Shown here: piece after piece, positions 24,626-32,662 of the stretch
Layout: each line of letters opens with the position of its first letter
Position numbering within the stretch: the stretch's first letter is position 1
Assembly: GCF_000383595.1 (NCBI RefSeq)
Contig: NZ_KB911581.1
Span: forward strand, 2,486,265 to 2,550,264
DNA length: 64,000 nt
From: Streptomyces bottropensis ATCC 25435
GTDB lineage: Bacteria; Actinomycetota; Actinomycetes; Streptomycetales; Streptomycetaceae
Reading direction: 5' to 3'
Translations under genes and position numbers: made by a program
Notes under the pieces: generated by a model
The model's input: only the letters and a program-made list of their open reading frames with translations
Told to the model about the DNA's origin: nothing
Databases searched by the model: none

Positions 24626-25597
24626 TCATGTGTAGTTGTGCTGCCGTATGCTCTGACGCATCTCCCGTGGGCTCACGTCGTAGCGTCGGCGGAAGGCCGT
24701 GCTGAGGGCGCTCGCGGACGAGAAACCGGCGGCGTAGGCGAGATCCGTGATCGTCATGTGCTCGCACTCCGTACACAGCAGACGGTCCCGGACCAGACGC
24801 AGCCGCTCCTCACGGATCAGCTCCCGGGGTGTGGTCCCCGCCTTCTGCAGGGCCAGTTGGATCTGACGCAGCGACCAGCCGAGCGCACGCGCCACCGCCG
24901 TCCCATTGAGGTTCGGGTCGGCCGCGTGGTCGCGCACATAGCGGCGGACCAGGGTCTCCACCTCGCCCAACTGCCCGGGGGCGTCCGGACGGTCGTCGCC
25001 GGCGGTGAGCATGCACACCAGCTCCACGATCCGGTCGGTGACGGCGTTGAACTCCGGGTCGGTGAGGTGCTCCCGCTCCTCGTGCAGTCCGGTCAGCATC
25101 GAGCCGACGATCCGGCCGAGGCCGGATCCGAGGTCCAGGCCGCTGGCGACCGGTGACCTGGTGTTCAGCCGCCCGTCCACCTCGCGGGCCGGGATGGTCA
25201 GGATGAACGCGTCGATGGCATCGCTCTGCAGGCACTGGAAGGGCGCCGCGAACGTGACCAGCGCGGCCGTGCCCGGGGTGAGCCTGGCCTCCCCGCCGTC
25301 CTGCCGCAGGACGATCTCGCCGCTCGTCGGCAGCAGCAGCCGGTAGTCCTCGTCCGGGTCCTGGCGCACCTGGCGCATCGTGCGGGTGTACTCGATCTCG
25401 TCGGAGCGGTACTTCACCAACTGGTACGTGTCGGTGCGCTGCCGGACGGTCTCGCCGCAGAAGTCGTCCGACTGGGCGTACCTGAATCCCATCCGGGACT
25501 GGTACGAGCCGATCCGCTCGGCCCAGAAGTCGGCACGCTCGCGCGGGTTCACCTCCTCGGTGGTCAGCGCCTCGACGCTGTAGCTTCCCGCGGGCAA
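24626..25597 (-). CDS. AraC-family transcriptional regulator
   Basis: A 323-residue activator-type protein. The N-terminal two thirds form an AraC_binding_2-like sensor domain (ERADFWAERIGSYQSRMGF, LLLPTSGEIVLRQDGGEARL). The last 100 residues are the double helix-turn-helix (NGTAVARALGWSLRQIQLAL, ITDLAYAAGFSSASALSTAF). TTG 25597 is chosen because GGGAGGAG lies 5 nt upstream; an in-frame ATG at 25687 lacks a ribosome site. The gene sits between two conservons, divergent from the rightward one, so it could control either of them, but no direct evidence is visible. Confidence 0.88.
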   Translation of the reverse strand: MPAGSYSVEALTTEEVNPRERADFWAERIGSYQSRMGFRYAQSDDFCGETVRQRTDTYQLVKYRSDEIEYTRTMRQVRQDPDEDYRLLLPTSGEIVLRQDGGEARLTPGTAALVTFAAPFQCLQSDAIDAFILTIPAREVDGRLNTRSPVASGLDLGSGLGRIVGSMLTGLHEEREHLTDPEFNAVTDRIVELVCMLTAGDDRPDAPGQLGEVETLVRRYVRDHAADPNLNGTAVARALGWSLRQIQLALQKAGTTPRELIREERLRLVRDRLLCTECEHMTITDLAYAAGFSSASALSTAFRRRYDVSPREMRQSIRQHNYT

Positions 25598-25959
25598 CGC
25601 CGCTCCTCCCTGGTGCCGGCCCCCGAACGCGTGCTTGTGGTCGTCTACGGTCTGAGATGGGAAAATCTTCAATCTCTGATTGATCAAAGACAGTTACCGA
25701 CCGGTCGGACCCGGAAGGCACCCTAGCGTGGCAAGCGATTGCCGTGCCGCCGGGCCGAGGATGGCCGAATATGCCGCGGGAAGAGTCACGGCATCCACCA
25801 CGCCCCTTGCGTCCCTCGTGCGCCCTGTGACAACTTCCCTGCGCGTCACGGAAAGTACTCGCGCGGCCCCGCCGCTAGCGTCGGGCGCTCCGTCAACTCC
25901 CCTCCGGCGTCCCGCACTCGCCGACGCCAGGGACTTGAGGACGTAAGGACTCGTACTTC
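25598..25959. other. Divergent control region between AraC gene and rightward conservon
   Basis: 362 nt without a gene. It holds an AT-rich patch around 25655-25695 (GATTGATCAAAGA), the palindromic word GGCAAGCGATTGCC at 25730-25743, and the conserved promoter block at 25831-25887. These are plausible sites for the AraC protein and other regulators. Confidence 0.5.
25831..25887 (+). promoter_or_regulatory. Conserved promoter block, copy A, upstream of the rightward conservon
   Basis: Begins with CAACTTCCCTGCGCGT, has AAGT at +23 and a -10-like TAGCGT at 25876-25881, ending TCGGGCG. 41 of 57 positions match the block at 31659-31715 without any gap. The predicted start site is near 25888, 72 nt before cvnA. 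There is no TTGACA-like -35, so the upstream box probably binds an activator. Confidence 0.65.
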
Positions 25960-27324
25960 ATGACCGAACCGATACCGCAGGCGGTGACCTGGGCGCTCGC
26001 AGCCGCTCTCCTCACCACCGCCGTGCTCCTGCTGCGCCAGCGGGGCATCACCCGGCGGCAGCGCCGGAGGAACGCCGTCCTGGCCGACGACGTGCGGGTC
26101 CGCCAGGAGGAGCTGCGTCATCTCCTCACGGTCCGTCTGCCGGCCCTCGCCGACCACTCCGGCCGGCCCGGCCCGGCCGTGGGACCGCTCGACGGGCGGC
26201 TCGCCGAGACGGAGTTCGGCCAGAGCCTCGACGAGGTGCTGACCCGCTTCTCGGGGGCCGTCGAGCACGCGCGGACCCGTGCCGACCAGTCCGCCAAGGC
26301 CGCCCTGAAGGCCTCCATGCGCTCGATCCAGGCCCTCGCCAACGAACAGCAGGTCTCCATCTCCGAGATGCAGGACCGGCACGACGACCCCGACGTGCTG
26401 CGCGACCTCCTCGAAGTCGACCACACCAACGCCCAGTTCGCCCGCCGCGCCCAGGCCATCGCCGTACTCTGCGGTTCCTGGCCGGGACGGCAGCGCGCCA
26501 CCTCCCCGCTCGTCGAGGTCGTCCGCGGCGCCACCTCCCGCATCCGTGACTACCGGCGCGTGCGCGTCCACGGCCAGGCCGACATCGCCGTGGAGAGCCG
26601 CGCCGTCGAACCGGTCGTCCTCGCCGTCGCCGAACTGCTCGACAACGCCGCTCGGCACTCCCGGCCCGACACCAGGGTCGAGGTCGACGTCCAGCACGTG
26701 CACAACGGCGCGTGCGTCGTCATCGACGACGCGGGCGTCGGCATGGACGCCCAGGCCGTACGACGCGCCACCGAGCTGCTCGACGGACACGGCGAGGTGG
26801 ACGTCACGCGCCTCGGCGACCCGCCCCAGTTCGGCTTCGCCGTCATCGGGATGCTCGCCCGGCGCTACGGGTTCACCGTCTCCGTGGACACCCGCTCACC
26901 GTACGGCGGCGTCCGTGCCGTGGCGTTCCTGCCGACCGCGCTGCTCACCCACCCGGAGCCCGCCGCCCCGGAGCCGCCGGTCGGCCTGACATCCGGGACC
27001 GAGCCCGCCCCCCGCGCGACCCGCTCCGCCCACGCCCCCGAGACCGCCCCCGCGGACACCACCGAGGGCGGACTGCCCAGACGGCGCCGGCGCACCCCCC
27101 GGCGCACGGCCGCCCCCGAACCGCTGCCGGAGCACGCGACGGCCGAGGAGATCCCCGGCCGCTCACCCGAGGAGAACGCCCGCGTCATGGGCGCCTTCGC
27201 CCGCGGCACCCGCTTCGGCCGGGCGGCGGGACGCATCCTCGACGAGGACGAGTACGCCCCCGACCCCGCCGCGGACACCGGGCGGCCCACCCCCCACGAG
27301 AACGAAGGGACCCCCCGCGCATGA
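25960..27324 (+). CDS. cvnA: Sensor-kinase-like ATPase of the conservon A type, single membrane segment
   Basis: A 454-residue protein with one N-terminal membrane helix (about residues 8-25, AVTWALAAALLTTAVLLL) followed by a basic stretch and a coiled region. The dimerisation-like motif VDHTNAQFARRAQAIAVL leads to a GHKL ATPase domain: VAELLDNAARHSRPD, DDAGVGMD and FAVIGMLARRYGFT. The C-terminal 120 residues are Pro/Arg-rich and disordered. It is shorter than the cvnA at 22249 and lacks the second membrane helix. The start follows AAGGA by 12 nt and the conserved promoter block by 72 nt. The stop overlaps the next gene as ATGA. Confidence 0.9.
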   Translation: MTEPIPQAVTWALAAALLTTAVLLLRQRGITRRQRRRNAVLADDVRVRQEELRHLLTVRLPALADHSGRPGPAVGPLDGRLAETEFGQSLDEVLTRFSGAVEHARTRADQSAKAALKASMRSIQALANEQQVSISEMQDRHDDPDVLRDLLEVDHTNAQFARRAQAIAVLCGSWPGRQRATSPLVEVVRGATSRIRDYRRVRVHGQADIAVESRAVEPVVLAVAELLDNAARHSRPDTRVEVDVQHVHNGACVVIDDAGVGMDAQAVRRATELLDGHGEVDVTRLGDPPQFGFAVIGMLARRYGFTVSVDTRSPYGGVRAVAFLPTALLTHPEPAAPEPPVGLTSGTEPAPRATRSAHAPETAPADTTEGGLPRRRRRTPRRTAAPEPLPEHATAEEIPGRSPEENARVMGAFARGTRFGRAAGRILDEDEYAPDPAADTGRPTPHENEGTPRA

Positions 27325-27734
27325 TCGAGCCCACGACCAACGAGCTGGGCTGGATGCTCGACGACGTGCTGAAGGTCCCCGAGGCCCGCCACGCCATCCT
27401 GCTCTCCGCCGACGGCATGCTCCGCGCCCATTCCGCCGACATCGGCCGCGACGACGCCGAGCGGCTCGCGGCCGGGCTCTCCGGGCTGCAGTCGATCAGC
27501 CGCAGCACCGCCGAGTTCTGCGGCCCGTCGGAGAGTCCCTGGCGGCAGACCCTGATCGAGTTCGGGCACGGCTACGTCTTCCTGGTCGCGGCCGGCGAGG
27601 GCGCCTACCTCGCGGTGTCCACCGGCGACGAGGTCGACATGGAGTCGGTGACGTACCGCATGCACAAGCTCGTCGACCGGCTCGGCAGGCAGCTGTCCAG
27701 CCCGGCGAGGCTGGACACGGGCAGCAGGGCATGA
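27321..27734 (+). CDS. cvnB: Roadblock/LC7 protein of the conservon B type
   Basis: A 137-residue roadblock protein (NELGWMLDDVLKVPEARHAI, LLSADGMLRAHSADIG, SGLQSISRSTAEF, ending YRMHKLVDRLGRQL). It is more divergent than the other two roadblock proteins of the window, with a short insert around FCGPSESPWRQ. Both ends overlap neighbours by 4 nt (ATGA), which indicates tight translational coupling with cvnA and cvnC. It is the presumed regulator of the GTPase encoded at 28065. Confidence 0.88.
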   Translation: MIEPTTNELGWMLDDVLKVPEARHAILLSADGMLRAHSADIGRDDAERLAAGLSGLQSISRSTAEFCGPSESPWRQTLIEFGHGYVFLVAAGEGAYLAVSTGDEVDMESVTYRMHKLVDRLGRQLSSPARLDTGSRA

Positions 27735-28087
27735 CGCCCCGCCGGCCCGCGGGACGTCTGGTGCGGTCGTACGTCGTCACCGGCGGCCGCTCCCATCCGA
27801 CCCGCAACACCCTCGACCTGGTCACCCTGCTGATCGCCACCGGCGACCTGCCGCTCGCCGGTCTCACCCCGGAGAAGCGCCGGGTGGCGGAGCTGTGCCG
27901 CCCCGGCGCGCTCTCCCTCGCCGAGGTCGCCGGCCTGCTGTCCCTCCCGGTCAGCGTGACCAAGGTGCTGGTCGCCGACCTCATGGACAGCGGCCACCTC
28001 GTCACCCGCGCCCCGGTCCCGGCCGCCCGGCCGTCCGACGCCGGCATCCTCCAGGAGGTCCTCGATGGGCTCCGCGCCCGCCTCTGA
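27731..28087 (+). CDS. cvnC: DUF742 protein of the conservon C type
   Basis: A 118-residue DUF742 protein: GRLVRSYVVTGGRSHPTRN near the start and LLSLPVSVTKVLVADLMDSG in the winged-helix core, ending QEVLDGLRARL like its counterpart at 21454. It overlaps cvnB by 4 nt and cvnD by 23 nt. The same 23-nt overlap in both full conservons shows conserved gene architecture. Confidence 0.88.
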   Translation: MTPRRPAGRLVRSYVVTGGRSHPTRNTLDLVTLLIATGDLPLAGLTPEKRRVAELCRPGALSLAEVAGLLSLPVSVTKVLVADLMDSGHLVTRAPVPAARPSDAGILQEVLDGLRARL

Positions 28088-28673
28088 CCACGTCCATCTG
28101 CGGCCGACGGTGCGGACGGCGGCCAAACTGCTCGTCGTCGGTCACTTCGCGGTCGGCAAGTCCACGTTCGTCGGCACGCTCTCCGAGATCCGGCCGCTGC
28201 GCACCGAGGAGGTCCTGACCGAGGCGGGCGCCCTGATCGACGACCTGGCCGGCACCCGTGACAAGAGCACCACCACGGTCGCCATGGACTTCGGCCGGCT
28301 CACGCTCGACGACTCCCTCGTGCTGTACCTGTTCGGCGCGCCCGGCCAGCAGCGCTTCACCAGGCTCTGGCAGGACATGACCCGCGGCGCGCTCGGCGCG
28401 CTCGTCCTCGCCGACACCCGGCGGCTGTCCCACTCCTTCGAGGTGATGGGCGTCCTGGAGGACCTGGGGCTGCCGTACGCCGTCGCCGTCAACGACTTCG
28501 ACGGCGCTCCCGTGCACGGGCTGGACGAGGTGCGTGAGGCGCTCGACCTGCTCGACGAGACCCCGCTGGTGCGCTGCGACGCCCGTGACCCGGACTCCTC
28601 CACCCGGGCCCTGATCGCCCTCGTCGAGTACCTGCTCAGCCGCGACACCGAGACCGAACCGGAGCCCGCGTGA
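28065..28673 (+). CDS. cvnD: Ras-like GTPase of the conservon D type
   Basis: A 202-residue MglA/CvnD-like GTPase. P-loop LLVVGHFAVGKSTFVG, STTVAMDFGRL, LFGAPGQQRFTRLWQD and base motif AVNDFDG. It differs from the other two GTPases in the P-loop (GHFAVGKS against GGFGVGKT) and in switch II (APGQ with TRLW in place of FWFMW), so it probably has its own partners. It overlaps cvnC by 23 nt and the P450 gene by 4 nt. Confidence 0.9.
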   Translation: MGSAPASDHVHLRPTVRTAAKLLVVGHFAVGKSTFVGTLSEIRPLRTEEVLTEAGALIDDLAGTRDKSTTTVAMDFGRLTLDDSLVLYLFGAPGQQRFTRLWQDMTRGALGALVLADTRRLSHSFEVMGVLEDLGLPYAVAVNDFDGAPVHGLDEVREALDLLDETPLVRCDARDPDSSTRALIALVEYLLSRDTETEPEPA

Positions 28674-30016
28674 CTTCCGCACCGCCGTCCGGGCCGCCCC
28701 CGGGCTGCCCCGCCCACCAGCCCATGTACGGGCCGGAGTTCGCCGCCGACCCGGCCGCGTTCTACCGGCGGGCGCGCGCCCACGGACCCACCGCACCCGT
28801 CGAACTGGCCCCCGGTGTCCGGGCCACCCTCGTCACCTCCTACGACGCCGCGCTGCACGTGCTGCGCGGCACGGAGACGTTCGCCAAGGACGCGCGCCGC
28901 TGGAACGACCTCGCCGACGGCACGGTCCCCGCGGACAGCCCCGTCGTCCCGATGATGATGTACCGGCCCAACGCCCTGTTCTCCGACGGCGAGGAGCACC
29001 GGCGGCTGCGCGGCGCCATCACCGACAGCCTCGCCCGGGTCGAGCCCCACACCCTGCGCGGTTACGTCGAGCGCAGCGCCGACACCCTCATCGACCGGCT
29101 CGCGCCCACCGGCGGCGCCGACCTCCTCGGCGAGTACGCCCAGGTCCTGCCCCTGCTCGTCTTCAACCACCTCTTCGGCTGCCCGGCCGAGCTGGGGGTC
29201 AAGCTGGTCGAGGGCATGTCCGCGATCTTCGACGGGGTGGACGCCGAGCGGGCCGACGCGCTGCTCACCGCCACGCTCCTGGAGCTGGTCACGCTGAAGC
29301 GGAAGCGGCCGGGACCGGACGTGACCTCGTGGCTCACGCTGCATCCGGCGCGGCTCACGGACGAGGAGATGATCCACACCCTCGTCGTCCTCATGGGCGC
29401 GGGCACCGAACCCCAGCAGAACCTCATCGCCAACGCCCTGCGTCTGCTGCTGTCCGACGACCGCTTCGCCGGTGACCTGTCCGGTGGCAGCCTCCCCGTC
29501 GACGACGCGCTCGACGAGGTGCTGTGGACCGACCCGCCGATGGCCAACTACGCCGTGCACTACCCGAAGCGGGACGTGCTCCACGAGGGCGCGCTGCTGA
29601 GGGCCGGAGACCCGCTCGTCGTCTCCCTGGCCGCCGCCAACACCGACCCGGCCCTGGGCAACGACCGGCGGAAGGGCAACCGGGCCCACCTGGCGTGGAG
29701 CGCGGGCCCGCACAACTGCCCCGCCCGGAGCGAGGCCCGGCTGATCGCCTCGGTGGCGGTCGAAAAGCTCCTCGACCGCCTGCCGGACGTCGAACTCGCC
29801 GTACCCGCAGATGAGTTGGAGTGGCGCCCGGGCCCCTTCCACCGCGCCCTGTCCGCGCTCCCGGTGACCTTCCCGCCCACACCGGTACTCACCACCGCCG
29901 CTCCTCCCCCCACTCGCCCCGCGCCGGACCCGAACGCCCCCGCCCCCCGGCCCCCGGCTCCCACCCACCCACCGAGCGGCTGGACCCGACTGCTGTCCTG
30001 GTGGCGCGGGGAGTAG
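28670..30016 (+). CDS. cvnE: Cytochrome P450 lacking the ExxR arginine, CYP157-like (conservon E)
   Basis: A 448-residue P450-fold protein. The haem-ligand region reads WSAGPHNCPARSEARLI with Cys near residue 350. The K-helix, normally ExxR, reads DEVLWTDPP (about 281-289) with Trp where Arg is expected. The I-helix reads LMGAGTEPQQN, which also departs from the usual A-G-x-[DE]-T. CYP157 proteins of Streptomyces conservons are known to lack ExxR, so the assignment fits. A Pro-rich tail of about 50 residues follows. The activity of such proteins is unsettled. It is the last gene of the operon and overlaps cvnD by 4 nt. Confidence 0.85.
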   Translation: MTSAPPSGPPPGCPAHQPMYGPEFAADPAAFYRRARAHGPTAPVELAPGVRATLVTSYDAALHVLRGTETFAKDARRWNDLADGTVPADSPVVPMMMYRPNALFSDGEEHRRLRGAITDSLARVEPHTLRGYVERSADTLIDRLAPTGGADLLGEYAQVLPLLVFNHLFGCPAELGVKLVEGMSAIFDGVDAERADALLTATLLELVTLKRKRPGPDVTSWLTLHPARLTDEEMIHTLVVLMGAGTEPQQNLIANALRLLLSDDRFAGDLSGGSLPVDDALDEVLWTDPPMANYAVHYPKRDVLHEGALLRAGDPLVVSLAAANTDPALGNDRRKGNRAHLAWSAGPHNCPARSEARLIASVAVEKLLDRLPDVELAVPADELEWRPGPFHRALSALPVTFPPTPVLTTAAPPPTRPAPDPNAPAPRPPAPTHPPSGWTRLLSWWRGE

Positions 30017-30296
30017 GCGAAGGTCAACGCTCGCCGGCTCCCGGCCGGACGGTCAGCCGGACCGTCCGGCCGTACGGCACCGGGCCTGTCGTACGGCGAC
30101 ATCGTCCGCACGGGCCCGCTCGCCCGTACGAGGAGGCGCTACACGACCGGGCGTCCGGCGGTCACCACGGCGCCGACCTCGCCGGACACCCCGTGGTCGC
30201 GCACGCCGGCGTACCCGCCGTCGAGGCCGACGGGGTGGAGGACACTCGCCAACGCCGTCCGGCGCACCACCGGCGTCCGTCACCGTCGTCCGCCTG
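30017..30296. other. Gap between convergent P450 genes, possible gene remnant
   Basis: No complete gene. On the minus strand a 43-codon stretch ending at about 30140 reads protein-like (ALASVLHPVGLDGGYAGVRD, then HGVSGEVGAVVTAG) but starts right after a stop codon. It may be the tail of a deleted gene. No clear terminator hairpin was found. Confidence 0.3.
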
Positions 30297-31544
30297 TCAG
30301 CCCCGGCGGACCGGCAGCCGGCGGTGGCCGTTGGAGATGAAGGACTCCACGTGGCCCAACTCCTCGTCCGCCGCTCCCAGTTCGAGGGAAGGGAAGCGTG
30401 CGAAGAGGGCCGGGAGTGCGATGCGGGCCTCCAGACGGCCGAGCGGAGCGCCCAGGCAGTGGTGGACGCCGTGGCCGAAGGCGAGGTGCTCCTTGTCGGC
30501 GCGGGTGACGTCGAAGACGTCGGCGTCCTTCCCGTGGCGCTCGGGGTCGCGTCCGGCGGCCGCGTAGGCGGCCAGGATCGGTTCGCCCTTGGCGATCACC
30601 ACCCCCGCGGGACCCCCGAACTCGGCGAGGTCGAGGTCCTCCACGGCGTAGCGCAGGGGCAGGCTGGCCACCGGTGCCTCCACCCGGAGCGTCTCCTCGA
30701 TCACGTCGTCCCAGGTGGCGCGGCCCTCCCGGACGTGGGCGAGCTGCTCGGGGTGGGCCAGCAGGGAGTGCACGGCCCGGTCGAGGAGGTTGACCGTGGT
30801 CTCGTGCCCGGCACTGACCACCAGCACCAGGGTGTCGAGGAGTTCCTGCTCGCTGAGCCGGCCGTCGTCCTCGTCGCGGGCGGCGATCAGCCCGCTGGTG
30901 AGGTCGTCGCCCGGCGACCGGCGCTTGGCGGTGACGAGCTCGCCCAGCACGCCGTACATGCGCTCGTACGCGGCGGTCATCTCACCCGGCTCGGCGGAGG
31001 TGTCGAACAGCTTGTCCACCAACTCCCTGAGCACCAGCCCCCTTTCCTCCGGCAGGCCGAACAGCTCGCTGATCACCTGGATCGGCAGCGGGTAGCAGAA
31101 CTCCTCCCGCAGATCGACCGTCCCGCCGCGCCGGAAGCCCTCCTCGACACGGGCGAGCAGTTCCTCGGTGATCTCCTCGACGCGCGGGCGCAGCGCGGCC
31201 GTCCGGCGCGCCGTGAGCGCCTTGGAGACCAGGATCCGCAGCCGTCTGTGGTCGCCGCCGTACGCGGTGAACATGTTCTGCACGGCGACCCAGGTGAACA
31301 GCGGCCACTCCGGGGTGATCTCGCCGGAGGCCAGCCTCGGCCAGTGCTGACGCGCGTCCTTCGACACGCGGGGGTCGGTGAGCAGCCGCTTGAGCAGGTC
31401 GGGGCTGCTCACCGCCCAGGCCTCGACATCGTGCGGCCCCGGAAGCACGACCCGGGTCGCCGGGCCCCGTTCGCGGATCCGGGCGGCCTCACCGTGGATG
31501 TCACGGCCGGTCGGGTCGATCACCAGGGGGCTGGGGTGGCCCAT
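30297..31544 (-). CDS. Cytochrome P450, canonical (CYP154-like)
   Basis: A 415-residue soluble bacterial P450 with all usual motifs: I-helix VVSAGHETTVNLL (about residues 243-255), K-helix EETLRVEAP (about 281-289), PERF-like segment and haem loop LAFGHGVHHCLGAPLGR with Cys near residue 363. ATG 31544 follows AGGAGG by about 7 nt. It converges on the CYP157-like gene. In S. coelicolor CYP157 genes are found paired with CYP154 genes in conservon loci, and this protein resembles that partner type. Needed ferredoxin and reductase genes are not in the window. Confidence 0.88.
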   Translation of the reverse strand: MGHPSPLVIDPTGRDIHGEAARIRERGPATRVVLPGPHDVEAWAVSSPDLLKRLLTDPRVSKDARQHWPRLASGEITPEWPLFTWVAVQNMFTAYGGDHRRLRILVSKALTARRTAALRPRVEEITEELLARVEEGFRRGGTVDLREEFCYPLPIQVISELFGLPEERGLVLRELVDKLFDTSAEPGEMTAAYERMYGVLGELVTAKRRSPGDDLTSGLIAARDEDDGRLSEQELLDTLVLVVSAGHETTVNLLDRAVHSLLAHPEQLAHVREGRATWDDVIEETLRVEAPVASLPLRYAVEDLDLAEFGGPAGVVIAKGEPILAAYAAAGRDPERHGKDADVFDVTRADKEHLAFGHGVHHCLGAPLGRLEARIALPALFARFPSLELGAADEELGHVESFISNGHRRLPVRRG

Positions 31545-31658
31545 GGGGGGTCCTCCTGCGGTCGAAAGGAGTCCAACAGCGCAACGTACGAGCCCGGTCA
31601 CGCTACGGCGCGGTGGCGGGGCCCGGCGAGATCCGGCACCGCGGGCTGCGTACAAGGG

Positions 31659-31715
31659 CAACTTCCCTGCGCGTACCCGCAAGTCGGGGTCCGGACCGGC
31701 TCCTAGGATCGGGCG
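31659..31715 (+). promoter_or_regulatory. Conserved promoter block, copy B
   Basis: CAACTTCCCTGCGCGT at 31659-31674, AAGT at +23, -10-like TAGGAT at 31704-31709, then TCGGGCG. It is gap-free with copy A at 25831-25887 (41/57 identities), so the box to -10 distance is identical. It points to the small gene at 31743, with a predicted leader of about 27 nt. Confidence 0.65.
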
Positions 31716-31742
31716 CACCCCCATGAAAAGCCGGTGAGTGCC

Positions 31743-32156
31743 ATGACTGTCAGCAGGGCCCCGCGCTGGATGTGCTCCTACAGCCGCGAAGTTCGCACCG
31801 TGCCGGCCGGTCGCTGGTGGACCGCCGTACGGGTGCCGGGCGCTCTCGGCGCCCTCGCTCTGCGGTCCCTCGGGGACGGGACGGGCGCCGTCATCGAGGA
31901 CGGCTACGGCGGCATCATGTACTGGCTGGTCCCGCCGGGCGACGCGGCCGGCTGGCTCCTGCCCGGCGTACAGGTCCTCGACCGCGGCAGCCATGTGGCG
32001 GTCCCGCCCCTGCGCCGCACCTCGGGCCCCGGCCTCTACTGGCGCGTCCCGCTCTCCCACGAGAGCTACTGGACGGACGCCGAACGCCTGCGCGCGGCCC
32101 TGACGGAGGCGATCGTCACGACCCCCCGGAACAACAGAACCCCGCGCCCCGCCTGA
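31743..32156 (+). CDS. Uncharacterised protein under the conservon-type promoter
   Basis: Not assigned. A 137-residue soluble protein, Trp-rich (RWWTAVRVPG, IMYWLVPPGDAAGWLLPG, GLYWRVPLSHESYW). The segment WLLPGVQVLDRGSHVAVPPL recalls the fold segment seen in primase-polymerase-like N-terminal domains of Streptomyces proteins, but catalytic residues are not evident, so this is only a resemblance. ATG 31743 is used; GTG 31734 is in frame. The stop codon lies inside the terminator hairpin loop. The gene shares its promoter block with the rightward conservon, suggesting a linked function. Confidence 0.65.
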   Translation: MTVSRAPRWMCSYSREVRTVPAGRWWTAVRVPGALGALALRSLGDGTGAVIEDGYGGIMYWLVPPGDAAGWLLPGVQVLDRGSHVAVPPLRRTSGPGLYWRVPLSHESYWTDAERLRAALTEAIVTTPRNNRTPRPA

Positions 32157-32168
32157 GGGGACGCGGGG
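32140..32168 (+). terminator. GC hairpin around the stop codon
   Basis: CCCCGCGCCCC (32140-32150) pairs with GGGGACGCGGGG (32157-32168) with one bulged A. The loop contains the TGA stop. It resembles a shortened copy of the dispersed inverted repeat seen at 10541. Confidence 0.6.
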
Positions 32169-32254
32169 AACCGCGCGAACGATCACGGACAGGCACGCAC
32201 CGGCGCGAAGGGTCCGTGCACGCCGTGTACGCCGTACACGCCGAACCGCCGGAA

Positions 32255-32662
32255 CTAGCCGAGTTCCACGGCGTGCTTCTCGCTCTGATGTGCCGCCCGC
32301 CTGGCCGACCGCTTCTGCCGGGGTTCCTGATCCGGCAGCCAGCCGAAGGCCAGCGTGCTGCCCACGGCGCCCATCAGCAGGCCCACCATGAAGCCGCCGA
32401 TGTTGGACGTGAGCCAGGTGCCCAGGGAGAGCATGATCCCGAGGATGGAGTAGAACAGCCGCTGAGTGGGGTTGAAGAGGATCAGCAACCCGCACACGAT
32501 CATCAGCGAGGGCAGGAGGTAGCCCGCCAGACCCTGCATTCCGATCTTCAGGATGACCGGCAGCGGTGCCTTCATGGTCAGCAGGATCTCGGTGCCGCCC
32601 AGTGCCAGCAACACACCACCGGCGAACGGCCGGTTCCCCCTCCACTCCCGGTATCGGCTCAC
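32255..32662 (-). CDS. DUF6114 membrane protein
   Basis: A 135-residue integral membrane protein with about three to four helices (FAGGVLLALGGTEILLT, GLAGYLLPSLMIVCGLLILF, LFYSILGIMLSLGTWLTSN, GFMVGLLMGAVGSTLAFGW) and a basic cytoplasmic tail. GTG 32662 overlaps the stop of the DUF6230 gene as GTGA, so the two are coupled. The two families occur together in Streptomyces; no biochemical role is established to my knowledge. No enzyme motif is visible. Confidence 0.8.
   Translation of the reverse strand: MSRYREWRGNRPFAGGVLLALGGTEILLTMKAPLPVILKIGMQGLAGYLLPSLMIVCGLLILFNPTQRLFYSILGIMLSLGTWLTSNIGGFMVGLLMGAVGSTLAFGWLPDQEPRQKRSARRAAHQSEKHAVELG

Noticed and set aside
28142..29968. A 608-residue minus-strand frame under the P450 gene
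   Set aside because: Shadow of cvnD and P450, which have clear motifs and coupled starts.
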